A stretch of 64,000 bases of DNA from Citrobacter braakii (GCF_002075345.1 NZ_NAEW01000001.1:248001-312000), one strand, 5' to 3'. Positions 32,598 through 42,900 are shown, counted from the first letter of the stretch. Numbers and translations: made by a program. Notes: generated by a model from the letters alone, not told the origin.

Positions 32598-33128
32598 TTA
32601 CTGGTAGGTAAAGGTAGCTTGTACTTGGCCGACGATAGTACCTGGCATCACGTTACCTTTGGATACTGCACGGGCGCGCATTTCCAGGTCATAGGCGTGG
32701 GTAGCACTGGGAATCGTGACGTTGGCAAGAGAAGCACCATTTTTGTATACAGCGTTACCGACATTATCGGTGAGTTCAAGTTTGAGGTTGGTCGCTGTGC
32801 CCGTGTTTTGGTAGAAATCCGGGTCTGTGTCTGCGGTTCCAGCAAACGACACAGTGAAAGAGCTGGTTGATGCCGGGCAGTTGGTTAATTTTAAGATAAC
32901 GTCTTTCCATGCTGTTGCACTGCCGGCGGTCGCGAGGTCGTTAGCTTGAATGGACGTACCTAAATCGACGGCAAGAGAAGTATTACTACTGTTAACCACA
33001 CACGGTGATGCGATAACCTGCCCGGTAATGTCAATATTCACAGCCTGGCCCGCCTGGCTGGTGGCAGAAAATAATCCACTGCAGGCCAGAATAAATATTG
33101 TCGCTGTTTTTCCATTGATAATTTTCAT
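32598..33128 (-). CDS. Fimbrial minor subunit, type 1 pilin family
   Basis: The 176-residue secreted pilin has a signal peptide ending around SQA (residue 26), the type 1 pilin cysteine pair (ASPCVVNSS and LTNCPAST) and a QATFTYQ C-terminus. It lies between the adhesin-like gene (11 bases) and the other minor subunit (14 bases). Function as a tip-fibrillum or adaptor pilin is inferred from order A-chaperone-usher-adhesin-minor-minor. Confidence 0.87.
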   Translation of the reverse strand: MKIINGKTATIFILACSGLFSATSQAGQAVNIDITGQVIASPCVVNSSNTSLAVDLGTSIQANDLATAGSATAWKDVILKLTNCPASTSSFTVSFAGTADTDPDFYQNTGTATNLKLELTDNVGNAVYKNGASLANVTIPSATHAYDLEMRARAVSKGNVMPGTIVGQVQATFTYQ

Positions 33129-33139
33129 ACGCAGTCCTT

Positions 33140-34147
33140 TTAATTATAGGTTACTTGAAGCTCAATAGCTGTTTTTACAATACCGGCAGTGACAGTTTCG
33201 GTATTATCAATAAAATATCCCACTTTAAAATCAGGGATGTCATAATTACCGGAACCGTCATAATTATTGATTGCAATAGCGCTATTCGCCGGATGCGGTG
33301 TTCCATCCGTATTTTGCAGTTGTATATAAACATTGCTTGCATAGCCTTGCCCAGTCATGGTGTTTAACACACCATTTGCTGCATTATGGGTTCCATAAAC
33401 AGCAGTGAAACGATAAGAAATACCATCAACAGCGCCAGGGCAAGAATTTAAAGAAATTTTTGGTGCTTGAATAACGTTTTGTGCACCATTTTGCAATTGA
33501 TTGCCATATAGGTTCGGAAGCTTAATTTCGCTTGGCGCAACAATAGTACATGCATCAATCGGAATGTTTGAATATATACCTGACAGAATAAGTCCGGAGC
33601 TTTTCGGGAGTGACGCTATTTCAGTCGCAGACCCATTATGGATGTTTAGCGTTACATTTGGCAGAGTGGTTACTTTTCCCGCCGGTACTTTTTCAAGTAA
33701 TCTGACCAGTCGATACTTGAGGTGGTAGTAACCGCCGACACTGTATGTTCCCGAACCGCTAGTCTTCGTTAGATACAGGGGATAGTTAGGTGCGGTTATG
33801 CTTTCCAAAGAATTTAAGACAATCCCTAATGTGCTGGGAGCAGCAACAAGATATTGCACCCCGATACCAGGATTATTCGTAGCCCAGGTAACGCCATCAC
33901 CTAGCAGAGTGCCATTAACTGTCAGGTCTATATAGGCATCCCGATTACTATAAGGGAGGGTATACATTAAAATTGAGCCTCTGTCAGTCCAGCCGCTTAC
34001 ACCACCAACCGCAGCAGGGATATGCAAAGGAGCAAGCGCATAATTCATGGTACCCCAGTCGACTCTGGAGACATAATCTGCCAATGCCGGTGTAATATTC
34101 AATAAGCAACTCGCAGTCAGGGTCACAATGGTTAATAGCTTCTTCAT
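33140..34147 (-). CDS. Fimbrial tip adhesin-like protein
   Basis: At 335 residues it is twice the pilin length, suggesting a two-domain tip adhesin of FimH/LpfD type: signal peptide (1-23, cleavage after ALA), an N-terminal receptor-binding-like domain without Cys (24 to about 195), and a C-terminal pilin domain with a Cys pair (IDACTIVAP, LNSCPGAVDG) ending ELQVTYN. The receptor is unknown. Base composition is more AT-rich than the core genes, as often for adhesin genes. It directly follows the usher gene. Confidence 0.82.
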   Translation of the reverse strand: MKKLLTIVTLTASCLLNITPALADYVSRVDWGTMNYALAPLHIPAAVGGVSGWTDRGSILMYTLPYSNRDAYIDLTVNGTLLGDGVTWATNNPGIGVQYLVAAPSTLGIVLNSLESITAPNYPLYLTKTSGSGTYSVGGYYHLKYRLVRLLEKVPAGKVTTLPNVTLNIHNGSATEIASLPKSSGLILSGIYSNIPIDACTIVAPSEIKLPNLYGNQLQNGAQNVIQAPKISLNSCPGAVDGISYRFTAVYGTHNAANGVLNTMTGQGYASNVYIQLQNTDGTPHPANSAIAINNYDGSGNYDIPDFKVGYFIDNTETVTAGIVKTAIELQVTYN

Positions 34148-34160
34148 ATATTATTTCCTG

Positions 34161-36734
34161 TTATCGGCAGTTTGCTTTGACTACAATGATATTACTAGTC
34201 GGTGCACTGTTCGGTAATTGCCATTGCGCCTGGCACTGCTCATTCGTTCCACGTCCCCATTTTGCTGTGACTGTACCCGCGTCTTTCATCCCCGTGAGGT
34301 AGACAATACCGCCATCACCCACAATGGAACCAGATGTATTTGGTGTACTGCTGTCCGTAACCATTGCACCGAATGGAACGTTCTCTCCGTTGCTACGAAC
34401 TAAAGTCATCAGCACGCGTTTGCCAATTCGAGTATCAAAATGCGCTCGAACTATTGCACCACGGGTAGGGGTGATTGTTTGGGTCGTCAGTTCAATATCT
34501 GCGTCTTCGGGGAGTGTTTCAGTGTTCAACGAGATTGTGCTTTCGCGGTAAGGCGAAACATACGGAACGACGGTATAACCCCGAAAATCGGTTTTAACAC
34601 CGTTCTGATTGTTTATCGCTACCCCTTCTGTTCCCGGCGCTTCTACCAGTACAGCGGTTTCACCGAGCGCCTGACTCAGTGTGATACCGTGGGCATGGGC
34701 CACCATTCCGCCTTCAATACCGTAGCTCACGCGTTTTTGGTCATGATCGTAGCTGTAGGCAGAGTTAAGGCGTGCGTAGGTTCCCTGATAATCCAGGCTA
34801 GCGTAACCACCGCTGCCTTCACCATGATTAGTTTCGCTTTCCTGCACATTCCAGTTCAGGTTACGTTCTTCCAGCGCTGAGCCGCTCAAGCCGACCGTAT
34901 GGCTGGTATCGCCTTTTTTGCTGGTATTGAAACCATAGTTTGCGTAGCTGTTGCTTAACCAACGATCAAGAGGGATATTCATGCTGAGCGAGAACACCTG
35001 ATCTTCGTTGTATATCTTTTCATGCTCATAGTTACGACTGCTACTACTGTTATCGGTGGTATTACGGTTATAGCTATAGTTGAGGTTCCAGGAGATGCCA
35101 GCCCAGTTGTTGCTGTAACCCACGCCAATGGATTGCATCTGACGATCGCTGTTCCAGTAATCTTCACTTATCGCATTCAATGACAGCGAACCCAGGCTTT
35201 CACCTATATTCTGGTTGAGCTGAAATTCGGCCCGATTACGGCGGCGATGATTATTGGTTCGCCATTCATCATCACGCCAGGTGTCGAGAACTTCCTGTAG
35301 GGTGTAGTAGCCTGAGGTCGAATAGCGATAGCCTGAAATGGAAATATTCGTACCGGTTGCGAGGATGTTTTTGCTGTAACGAATACGCCAGGACTGACCT
35401 CCTTCTTTATCCTGATCTTTCTGTGTTGACCAAGCCTGGGTTCCATCAAGGGAAACTGCACCTAACGTACCGAAGTTCTTACCAAACCCGGAGAGCAGTG
35501 ACTGGTAGTGTTGCGAGAACTGCCCACCACCATAGACCGTAAATCCATCCGGAAGGCCATAAATGACCGATGCCTGAGTAAACATCTCTTTATCAATATC
35601 GCTGTCATACGGGCGATATTGTCCGCTGGTCAGGTTGTATTTCAGACGACCTTCACGCTGTAGAACGGGGAGGGAGGCGAATGCCACAGTCTGATGCTGT
35701 TCGCTGCCGTCAGCTTCTTTGATGGTGACATCAAGGTCACCGCTGCTGCCGGTTGGGTACATGTCGGTAATTTCAAATGCACCGGGGGAGACATAACTCT
35801 GGTAAATGGTGTAGCCATTCTGTTTGATAACGACCTGGGCATTTGTTCGCGCAATGCCTCTTACCACGGGCGCATATCCGCGAAGACTGTCGGGTAACAT
35901 GTCATCATCTGAAGCTAACTGTATACCGCGAAATGGCACGCTGTCGAACATATCTGAAGGCGCGGTGCTGTCGCCCAGAGTTAACTGGCCTTTAAGCGAA
36001 ATAACGTCGTGCTGGGCATAGGTATAGAGTGAATCCCAGCTTTCCTGAGCGTTGCCGTCATTGACGTCACGATTCCAGGTACTGTAGTTGCGAATGCGCC
36101 AGGACCCGATATTTAACCCAGGCTGGAGACTCAAATAATAACTTTCGTAATCGCTCATGTCGTTAGTGCGCGCTTGGGTATCCGCACCGGTAAAGTTGTA
36201 GTTGAGCAGTAGAGCATTAATCCCTGCGTCGAGCCGCTCTGGGGCGATGTAGCCTCGTGCGAGGTTATCGATGGCGGCTTGAGGAATAGAAAACAGCAAT
36301 TGCTGGCGCTCAAATGCAAATTCTGCGCTGGCCTGGGGAATTGCAGAGAGGTTAGCGCAGTCGCCGTTGGCGGCTAATCGTGGGAATGCCTCAGTACGGA
36401 TACCAAACTCGCGCAGCATATCGATACTCAAACAAGGCTGCAAGGTGGATTCACCCTGTGCATTTTTGTGTGTCACAAAGTCAATATTACGCACACCTAC
36501 TGAGGTTTTGTTGACTATCACATCAACACGATAAGTACCGGGTAACTGACCGATACCTTCTTCAAAGGCTGAGAGGTCCGTTAACTCTTTTCCTGGCCCA
36601 TCAATCCCTAACAGTACAGGGTTAAAATAATCGCGAGCCATCGCGGAGTGAGAAATTGGCAGCATACACTGTAGCGCAATAAACCACGCTAATCGGCTAA
36701 ATTTCATGTTTTTTTTAATACTATTTGCATTCAT
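34161..36734 (-). CDS. Outer-membrane fimbrial usher
   Basis: The 857-residue usher of the FimD/PapC family forms the beta-barrel pore for pilus assembly. The N-terminal region has FNPVLLGIDG (periplasmic domain), the middle has the plug (about 230-330) and beta strands, and the C-terminus is a plug-and-CTD end with two Cys (NEQCQAQW, VKANCR). The frame has an upstream start (MNANSIKKNMKFS); ATG at the 11th codon is an alternative. It sits between chaperone and adhesin genes. Confidence 0.94.
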   Translation of the reverse strand: MNANSIKKNMKFSRLAWFIALQCMLPISHSAMARDYFNPVLLGIDGPGKELTDLSAFEEGIGQLPGTYRVDVIVNKTSVGVRNIDFVTHKNAQGESTLQPCLSIDMLREFGIRTEAFPRLAANGDCANLSAIPQASAEFAFERQQLLFSIPQAAIDNLARGYIAPERLDAGINALLLNYNFTGADTQARTNDMSDYESYYLSLQPGLNIGSWRIRNYSTWNRDVNDGNAQESWDSLYTYAQHDVISLKGQLTLGDSTAPSDMFDSVPFRGIQLASDDDMLPDSLRGYAPVVRGIARTNAQVVIKQNGYTIYQSYVSPGAFEITDMYPTGSSGDLDVTIKEADGSEQHQTVAFASLPVLQREGRLKYNLTSGQYRPYDSDIDKEMFTQASVIYGLPDGFTVYGGGQFSQHYQSLLSGFGKNFGTLGAVSLDGTQAWSTQKDQDKEGGQSWRIRYSKNILATGTNISISGYRYSTSGYYTLQEVLDTWRDDEWRTNNHRRRNRAEFQLNQNIGESLGSLSLNAISEDYWNSDRQMQSIGVGYSNNWAGISWNLNYSYNRNTTDNSSSSRNYEHEKIYNEDQVFSLSMNIPLDRWLSNSYANYGFNTSKKGDTSHTVGLSGSALEERNLNWNVQESETNHGEGSGGYASLDYQGTYARLNSAYSYDHDQKRVSYGIEGGMVAHAHGITLSQALGETAVLVEAPGTEGVAINNQNGVKTDFRGYTVVPYVSPYRESTISLNTETLPEDADIELTTQTITPTRGAIVRAHFDTRIGKRVLMTLVRSNGENVPFGAMVTDSSTPNTSGSIVGDGGIVYLTGMKDAGTVTAKWGRGTNEQCQAQWQLPNSAPTSNIIVVKANCR

Positions 36735-36774
36735 TCCGATGTCCTTTCGGCGGAGTAATCACCTTGCGCCATAA

Positions 36775-37446
36775 TTAACGCGAGCGGTGTTCCGCTCCTG
36801 CGGAACCGAAGTCATTGATAATGACCCAACTGATATCACCACTGGCACCTGCTGGAAGGGTAAAAGTGGCGCGACTCATTGGTGCGACATAGCTGGCGTC
36901 TTTCACCGTGCTGCCGCCCACTTTGACGGAGCTAAAGTTCATGTAGTACGGTGTTGGGTTGGTAACGGTGACTGAATTGCCGCTGCGCTGCCAGGTCAGT
37001 TTGTCGGTGAATTTTTCAGGCTGTTCAGTCAGCGATTGCGGCCGATAGATCAATTTAATGCGTGTTTTTACGGCAATTTGCAGCGTGTTCGCGCTGTCAT
37101 TTTTTTCGGTCGCTGGGATGGATTTGATATTCATCCAGTACAATGATTCTCTATCTTCAGGAAGGTTGCCACCAGCGCGAATAATACGCAGCGTGTTTTC
37201 CTGCTCCGGGCCTAAGCGAAAAAGTGGTGGGGTAATCATAAACTGCGTTTTATCACCGTTTTTTTCCCCCGTGTCGCTCCAGGACTGGATTAAATAAGAG
37301 GTTTTATCCGGGTTTTTAACGCTAATCGAGGTCTCCTTTTTATCGCCTTTGTAAATAATTCGTGTTCCACCGACAATAATCCCGGCCTGCGCGGAACTCA
37401 TTACTAGTAGCAGCGCCGCGACAGTAAAAGGAATAGATTTCTTCAT
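36775..37446 (-). CDS. Periplasmic fimbrial chaperone (PapD family)
   Basis: The 223-residue protein has a signal peptide (1-21) and two Ig-like domains. The subunit-anchoring Arg8 of the mature form (GTRIIY) and the conserved Lys near residue 131 (RIKLIYRP) are present, as is the pfam signature YWMNIKSIPA. It holds pilins for donor-strand exchange and hands them to the usher encoded next. Confidence 0.94.
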   Translation of the reverse strand: MKKSIPFTVAALLLVMSSAQAGIIVGGTRIIYKGDKKETSISVKNPDKTSYLIQSWSDTGEKNGDKTQFMITPPLFRLGPEQENTLRIIRAGGNLPEDRESLYWMNIKSIPATEKNDSANTLQIAVKTRIKLIYRPQSLTEQPEKFTDKLTWQRSGNSVTVTNPTPYYMNFSSVKVGGSTVKDASYVAPMSRATFTLPAGASGDISWVIINDFGSAGAEHRSR

Positions 37447-37523
37447 GTGTTCTACCTCGAAGAATAAAGCCGGAGCAACCCGGCTTAGTTAATTACTAAT
37501 GATGGGGATTAATTTCAGCGCAA

Positions 37524-38066
37524 TTAGTTGTAAGTCAGAGTAAAGTTGACCGTACCGTTTGCATCACCAGCGGTGACAGCTGATTTTGTTGAAATATAAC
37601 GGGCAAAGAAGTCGAGTTCAGTTTCTGCTGCTGCATCAGCATTGATAGTGACTGCATTAGAAGCAGTCCCCAGCGCTAATGGGGTGCCATCAGTGTTCAG
37701 TAACTGGATAGCTACGCCATCCGCTACGCCTGTGTTACCATAGTTGGTCAACTGAAGATAATCGTTATCGGTTATATCAGGAGTACCGTCATATTTTACA
37801 GCGACGGGTTTACCTAGCAGAGCTGCCGGACAGGCGGACAGTACCATAGAGAATTTAGTGGTCGCAGCCGTATCGCCGGCGTTGGTAAATGCAGTTTTAG
37901 CTACTTCGCCCAGTTTAACGTTCTGGGTGCTGGTAACGGAGCCGTTAATCTGGCAACCTGCTTCAATAATTTTACCGGTGAAGTTTACTTGACCATCCTG
38001 GGCCATTGCAGAAGATGCGACACCCATAAAACCCAAAAACGCGACAGCAGCCAATTTTCCTTTCAT
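37524..38066 (-). CDS. Major fimbrial subunit (FimA-like)
   Basis: The 180-residue pilin has a signal peptide ending AMA-QDGQ (residue 22), a type 1 pilin Cys pair (AGCQINGS and LSACPAAL) and a C-terminal FTLTYN. As the first gene of the operon and with the family's ordered layout it is most likely the main shaft pilin. It is followed by the chaperone gene. Confidence 0.93.
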   Translation of the reverse strand: MKGKLAAVAFLGFMGVASSAMAQDGQVNFTGKIIEAGCQINGSVTSTQNVKLGEVAKTAFTNAGDTAATTKFSMVLSACPAALLGKPVAVKYDGTPDITDNDYLQLTNYGNTGVADGVAIQLLNTDGTPLALGTASNAVTINADAAAETELDFFARYISTKSAVTAGDANGTVNFTLTYN

Positions 38067-38410
38067 TATAAAAATCCCTTTGAATTGATGTAAAAATTAA
38101 TTGATATATATTTACCTTAACGTAAATATACGCTGGAAGTATGCCGTAATGTAATAGGTATTAACACAAATAATATCTTAAGATTGATTTCATTTTTTCT
38201 AAATACATTAAAATTTAGTATTGTATTTGTTTTTTGTATTTAACCTGTTTACGTATGTCTTTTTTTTATTGGGGTATTTCGTCTCGATGACGTTGATATG
38301 ATATAGATTGTTCTGTTGGTGTTCGTTCCGGAAAACATAAATGATGCCGATAAAATGCTTGCGAACCCTGCCTTCACCTGACAATCTGAGATATAAAATT
38401 CGGAGGGTGA
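38067..38410. promoter_or_regulatory. AT-rich divergent fimbrial / pabC control region
   Basis: These 344 bases contain no credible gene. They are strongly AT-rich near the fimbrial side, typical of H-NS-bound fimbrial promoters. I found no inverted repeats of invertase type and no clustered GATC sites that would point to phase variation. A GGAGGG ribosome-binding site directly precedes pabC. Promoters are not assigned. Confidence 0.5.
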
Positions 38411-39220
38411 ATGTATCTTATCAATGGTGAGCCGATTGAGCGCGTGGCGGTAAACGATCGTGGACTGCTCTTTGGGGATGGTTGTTTTACAACGGCACGT
38501 ATTATTCATGGAAATATTACGTTGTTTTTTTCCCATTTAGCTCGTCTCGAAAAAGCCTGTGCGCGGCTCGCGATCCCATTTCTCGACTGGGCTACGTTAG
38601 CGGAGGAAATGCGTCTTGTTGCGCGCACACAGCAAGACGGCGTGCTTAAAGTCATTATTACTCGTGGGGTCGGTACGCGTGGCTATAGCACAGTAGGTTG
38701 CGTGCAGCCCACGCGAATAATCAGCACCTCCTCATACCCCACGCATTACGCCCGCTGGAAAGCCGAGGGCGCAACCCTTGCGCTTAGCCCGGTTCCGCTG
38801 GGACGTAATCCTTATCTCGCGGGTCTCAAACATTTGAATCGCCTTGAACAGGTGCTGATCCGCGCTCATCTTGAGCAGACAAACGCCGATGAGGCGCTGG
38901 TCCTTGACAGCGAAGGGTGGCTTACGGAATGCTGTGCCGCGAATTTATTCTGGCGCCGGGGAATGGATGTGTTTACCCCGTGTCTTGATCAGGCGGGCGT
39001 TAACGGTATTATGCGCCAGCACATTATCAGGCAGCTCGCCGCTTCGCCATATCGGGTGGCTGAAGTTGCCGCTCGCCTTGAGACGCTGGTCGATGCGGAC
39101 GAAGTTTTTATCTGCAATGCACTGATGCCGATTGTTCCGGTGCAAAAATTTGAGGGCCAACGCTGGCCGTCGCGCGAACTTTACCAATATTTAGCCCCAC
39201 TGTGTGAGTTGTCTGATTAG
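38411..39220 (+). CDS. pabC: PabC, aminodeoxychorismate lyase
   Basis: The 269-residue class IV PLP enzyme makes p-aminobenzoate from aminodeoxychorismate for folate synthesis. The PLP lysine is Lys140 in [13 protein letters not shown]; the N-terminal RGLLFGDG motif is present. It is 1 base before mltG, so those genes form an operon (pabC-mltG-tmk-holB-ycfH). The fimbrial operon separates it from fabF, so its own promoter is needed. Confidence 0.95.
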   Translation: MYLINGEPIERVAVNDRGLLFGDGCFTTARIIHGNITLFFSHLARLEKACARLAIPFLDWATLAEEMRLVARTQQDGVLKVIITRGVGTRGYSTVGCVQPTRIISTSSYPTHYARWKAEGATLALSPVPLGRNPYLAGLKHLNRLEQVLIRAHLEQTNADEALVLDSEGWLTECCAANLFWRRGMDVFTPCLDQAGVNGIMRQHIIRQLAASPYRVAEVAARLETLVDADEVFICNALMPIVPVQKFEGQRWPSRELYQYLAPLCELSD

Positions 39221-39221
39221 C

Positions 39222-40244
39222 ATGAAGAAATTGTTAGGCGTTTTATTATTGTTGCTGGTAGTGATGGGTATCGCTGCCGGGTTCGGCGCGTGGAAAGTTC
39301 GCCAACTGGCGAACAGTACGCTACTCATCAAAGAAGAGGCTATTTTTTCCCTGAAGGCAGGCACCGGGCGTCTGGTGCTGGGCGAGCAACTTTATCGCGA
39401 AAAAATCATCAATCGTCCGCGTGTGTTCCAGTGGCTGCTGCGTGTGGAACCCGAACTGTCGCATTTTAAAGCCGGAACCTACCGTTTTACGCCCGACATG
39501 ACAGTCCGGGATATGTTGCAACTGCTGGAAAGCGGTAAAGAGGCGCAGTTCCCGTTACGTCTGGTTGAAGGGATGCGTTTGAGCGACTACCTCAAACAGC
39601 TTCGTGACGCCCCGTACATCAAACATACGCTGAGCGATGATAATTACGAGACCGTTGCTCAGGCGCTGAAGCTGGAGAACCCGCAATGGGTAGAAGGCTG
39701 GTTCTGGCCAGATACCTGGATGTATACCGCCAATACAACCGACGTGGCGTTGCTAAAACGCGCGCATCAGAAAATGGTTAAAGCGGTAGACTCGGTCTGG
39801 GAAGGGCGCGCTGAAGGCCTGCCTTATCAGGACAAAAATCAGCTGGTAACCATGGCCTCTATTATCGAAAAAGAGACTGCGGTTGCCAGCGAGCGTGACC
39901 AGGTGGCTTCCGTCTTTATTAACCGCTTACGGATTGGCATGCGTTTACAGACCGATCCGACGGTGATTTACGGGATGGGGTCACGGTATAATGGCAAGTT
40001 GTCGCGTGTGGATTTAGATACCCCGACCGCCTATAACACTTATACCATTACGGGGCTGCCGCCTGGCCCGATTGCCATGCCGGGAGAGGCCTCATTGCAG
40101 GCCGCGGCGCATCCGGCAAAAACGCCGTACCTCTATTTCGTGGCTGACGGTAAAGGCGGTCACACGTTTAACACCAATCTTGCCAGCCACAACCGGTCCG
40201 TGCAGGATTACCTGAAAGTGCTTAAGGAAAAAAATGGGCAGTAA
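39222..40244 (+). CDS. mltG: MltG, endolytic murein transglycosylase
   Basis: The 340-residue inner-membrane enzyme cuts nascent glycan strands. An N-terminal anchor ([18 protein letters not shown]) is followed by a LysM-like region and the YceG catalytic domain with Glu218 in [13 protein letters not shown]. The start at 39222 equals E. coli length; an upstream in-frame start overlaps pabC and is rejected. The stop overlaps tmk by 11 bases. Confidence 0.95.
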   Translation: MKKLLGVLLLLLVVMGIAAGFGAWKVRQLANSTLLIKEEAIFSLKAGTGRLVLGEQLYREKIINRPRVFQWLLRVEPELSHFKAGTYRFTPDMTVRDMLQLLESGKEAQFPLRLVEGMRLSDYLKQLRDAPYIKHTLSDDNYETVAQALKLENPQWVEGWFWPDTWMYTANTTDVALLKRAHQKMVKAVDSVWEGRAEGLPYQDKNQLVTMASIIEKETAVASERDQVASVFINRLRIGMRLQTDPTVIYGMGSRYNGKLSRVDLDTPTAYNTYTITGLPPGPIAMPGEASLQAAAHPAKTPYLYFVADGKGGHTFNTNLASHNRSVQDYLKVLKEKNGQ

Positions 40245-40875
40245 CTATATCGTCATCGAGGGCCTGGAAGGCGCCGGAAAAACCACTGCGCGTAACGTGG
40301 TGGTAGAGACACTTGAGCAACTCGGTATTCGTGACATGGTTTTTACCCGCGAACCGGGGGGAACTCAGCTCGCGGAGAAACTAAGAAGTCTGGTGCTGGA
40401 CATTAAGTCGGTGGGTGACGAGGTCATCACTGACAAAGCTGAAGTTCTGATGTTTTACGCCGCGCGCGTACAGCTGGTCGAAACCGTTATTAAACCTGCG
40501 CTGGCAAAAGGCGCATGGGTAATTGGCGACCGTCACGATTTGTCGACCCAGGCGTATCAGGGGGGCGGACGCGGCATCGATCAAAACATGCTGGCAACCC
40601 TGCGCGATGCTGTGCTCGGTGATTTTCGCCCGGACCTGACGCTCTATCTGGACGTGACTCCAGAAGTCGGATTGAAGCGTGCCCGTGCGCGCGGCGAGCT
40701 GGATCGTATTGAGCAGGAATCTTTCGATTTCTTTAATCGCACCCGCGCGCGCTATCTTGAACTGGGTGCCAAAGATGCCAGCATTCGTACCATCGACGCT
40801 ACGCAGCCGCTGGAAGCTGTGATGGCTGATATCCGCAATACCATCACCCAGTGGGTGCAGGAGCAGGGCGCATGA
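40234..40875 (+). CDS. tmk: Thymidylate kinase
   Basis: The 213-residue kinase phosphorylates dTMP to dTDP. The P-loop GLEGAGKTT is at 10-18, the DR(H/Y) motif is [15 protein letters not shown] and the LID is [12 protein letters not shown]. The ATG overlaps the end of mltG, and its TGA overlaps the holB ATG (ATGA). Confidence 0.97.
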   Translation: MGSNYIVIEGLEGAGKTTARNVVVETLEQLGIRDMVFTREPGGTQLAEKLRSLVLDIKSVGDEVITDKAEVLMFYAARVQLVETVIKPALAKGAWVIGDRHDLSTQAYQGGGRGIDQNMLATLRDAVLGDFRPDLTLYLDVTPEVGLKRARARGELDRIEQESFDFFNRTRARYLELGAKDASIRTIDATQPLEAVMADIRNTITQWVQEQGA

Positions 40876-41876
40876 AATGGTACCCATGGTTACGACCAGA
40901 TTTTGAAAAACTGGTAGCCAGCTACCAGGCGGGTCGTGGTCACCATGCGTTACTGATTCAGGCATTACCCGGAATGGGTGACGACGCGCTGATTTACGCG
41001 CTCAGTCGCTATTTAATGTGCCAGCAGCCGGAAGGGCATAAAAGCTGCGGACACTGCCGGGGCTGTCAATTGATGCAGGCGGGGACGCATCCTGATTACT
41101 ATTCGCTGCTGCCGGAAAAAGGCAAAAGCACGCTGGGGGTTGATGCGGTACGTGAAGTGAGTGAAAAGCTGTACGAGCATTCACGCCTTGGCGGTGCGAA
41201 AGTGGTGTGGATCCCTGATGCTGCCCAGTTAACTGATGCTGCTGCCAATGCTCTGCTAAAAACGCTGGAAGAACCGCCTGCACAAACCTGGTTTTTCCTC
41301 GCCAGCACAGAGCCTGCGCGATTGCTGGCGACATTGCGCAGCCGCTGCCGGTTACACCATCTTGCGCCGCCGGCTGAGTCGTACGCAATCTCCTGGCTCG
41401 CCCGCGAAGTGACCGCATCTCCAGAAGCGCTGTTGAGCGCATTACGCCTGAGCGCGGGTTCGCCTGGTGCGGCACTCTCGTTGTTACAGGCTGAAAGCTG
41501 GGCGCATCGCACAGATTTTTGTGCGGCACTGGCAAACACATTAAACGCAGGTGACTGGTATATCCTGCTCGCGGCGTTAAACCACGATCAGGCCGCCGCC
41601 CGTTTACACTGGCTGGCAACGTTGTTGACGGATGCCTTGAAGCGTCCGTATGGGGTTTCCCATTTAACCAATCCTGATGCGCTGGACCTGATATCTTCTA
41701 TCGCAGAACGGTTATCCGTCGCCCGGATACAGGCGATACTCGGTGACGTTTGTCATTGCCGTCAGCAGTTGCTGAACGTAACAGGCGTAAACCGTGAACT
41801 GGTGTTAACCGATCTTATCCTGCGTATTGAGCATTACCTGCAACCAGGCACCGTACTGCCTGTTCCCCATCTTTGA
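40872..41876 (+). CDS. holB: DNA polymerase III delta-prime subunit
   Basis: The 334-residue clamp-loader subunit has a degenerate P-loop and a zinc module with Cys50, Cys59, Cys62 and Cys65 (CGHCRGC). SRC motif is present in LRSRCRLHH. It is essential for loading the sliding clamp. Start at the ATGA overlap with tmk gives the E. coli length. Confidence 0.96.
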   Translation: MKWYPWLRPDFEKLVASYQAGRGHHALLIQALPGMGDDALIYALSRYLMCQQPEGHKSCGHCRGCQLMQAGTHPDYYSLLPEKGKSTLGVDAVREVSEKLYEHSRLGGAKVVWIPDAAQLTDAAANALLKTLEEPPAQTWFFLASTEPARLLATLRSRCRLHHLAPPAESYAISWLAREVTASPEALLSALRLSAGSPGAALSLLQAESWAHRTDFCAALANTLNAGDWYILLAALNHDQAAARLHWLATLLTDALKRPYGVSHLTNPDALDLISSIAERLSVARIQAILGDVCHCRQQLLNVTGVNRELVLTDLILRIEHYLQPGTVLPVPHL

Positions 41877-41886
41877 GAGAGACATT

Positions 41887-42684
41887 ATGTTTTTAGTCGA
41901 CTCACACTGCCATCTTGATGGCCTGGATTATCAATCTCTGCATAAGGACGTGGATGACGTGCTGGCGAAAGCAGCCGCACGCGATGTGAAATTCTGTCTT
42001 GCCGTCGCGACCACTCTGCCAGGATACCGCAGTATGCGCGAACTGGTCGGTGAACGTGACAATGTGGTGTTCTCCTGCGGCGTGCATCCGTTAAATCAGG
42101 ATGAAGCCTATGATGTTGAAGACCTGCGCCGTTTTGCCGCCGAAGAGGGTGTTGTGGCGATGGGGGAAACCGGGCTGGACTATTTCTATACGCCGGAAAC
42201 AAAGGTGCGCCAGCAGGAATCTTTTATCCATCATATTCAGATTGGCCGTGAGTTACAAAAGCCAGTTATCGTACATACCCGCGATGCGCGGGCCGATACG
42301 CTGTCTATTCTGCGCGAAGAAAAAGTGACGGATTGTGGTGGCGTACTACACTGTTTTACAGAGGACAGAGAAACGGCGGGCAAATTGCTGGACCTCGGAT
42401 TTTATATCTCGTTTTCCGGCATCGTCACGTTCCGTAACGCAGATCAGCTCCGTGATGCCGCCCGCTATGTTCCTCTGGATCGGTTGCTGGTTGAGACGGA
42501 TTCTCCCTACCTTGCGCCTGTACCGCATCGTGGAAAAGAGAACCAGCCCGCCATGACCCGTGACGTTGCGGAGTATATGGCCGTAGTGAAAGGTGTTGCC
42601 GTTGAAGAACTGGCGCAGGCAACCACTGATAACTTTGCCCGCCTGTTTCACATCGACGCTTCTCGCCTGCAATCCGTTCGTTAA
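41887..42684 (+). CDS. ycfH: YcfH, TatD-family metal-dependent hydrolase
   Basis: The 265-residue TIM-barrel protein has the TatD motifs: DSHCHLDG at the start (metal-binding His), a Glu in GETGLDYFY, His in IVHTRDA, His in LHCFTE and Asp in ETDSPYLAP. TatD proteins are 3'-5' DNA exonucleases; the role of YcfH is not well defined. The start at 41887 gives the E. coli length; it ends the pabC operon. Confidence 0.94.
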   Translation: MFLVDSHCHLDGLDYQSLHKDVDDVLAKAAARDVKFCLAVATTLPGYRSMRELVGERDNVVFSCGVHPLNQDEAYDVEDLRRFAAEEGVVAMGETGLDYFYTPETKVRQQESFIHHIQIGRELQKPVIVHTRDARADTLSILREEKVTDCGGVLHCFTEDRETAGKLLDLGFYISFSGIVTFRNADQLRDAARYVPLDRLLVETDSPYLAPVPHRGKENQPAMTRDVAEYMAVVKGVAVEELAQATTDNFARLFHIDASRLQSVR

Positions 42685-42730
42685 CTGACTTTTTTTAAAG
42701 CTCGTAATTAATAAGCAAAGCGAGTAAAGT

Positions 42731-42756
42731 TCACCGCCTCAAAATGGGCGGTGAAT
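42731..42756. terminator. Hairpin downstream of ycfH
   Basis: TTCACCGCC and GGCGGTGAA form a 9-base stem with a short loop in the gap between ycfH and ptsG. No clear T run follows, so termination may be weak or Rho-assisted. Confidence 0.5.
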
Positions 42757-42819
42757 AACCGGTTTGACACATTCAGAAACGCATTTTATCGGAATGTGCG
42801 GATTTTACGGCCATCCACG

Positions 42820-42900
42820 ACTGAATTGTGATAGCCGTCAAACAAAAACAAACTGAATTATTTTACTCTGTGTAATAAATAAAGGGTACTTAGATGCCCT
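42820..42900 (+). promoter_or_regulatory. ptsG promoter with CRP- and Mlc-like sites
   Basis: TGTGA-N6-TCAAA (42827-42842) is a plausible CRP half-conserved site. The AT-rich palindrome-like TTATTT...AAATAA (42858-42882) overlaps the likely -10/start region and matches the known Mlc operator position of E. coli ptsG. CRP activation and Mlc repression are known for ptsG; sites here are by resemblance. Confidence 0.55.
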
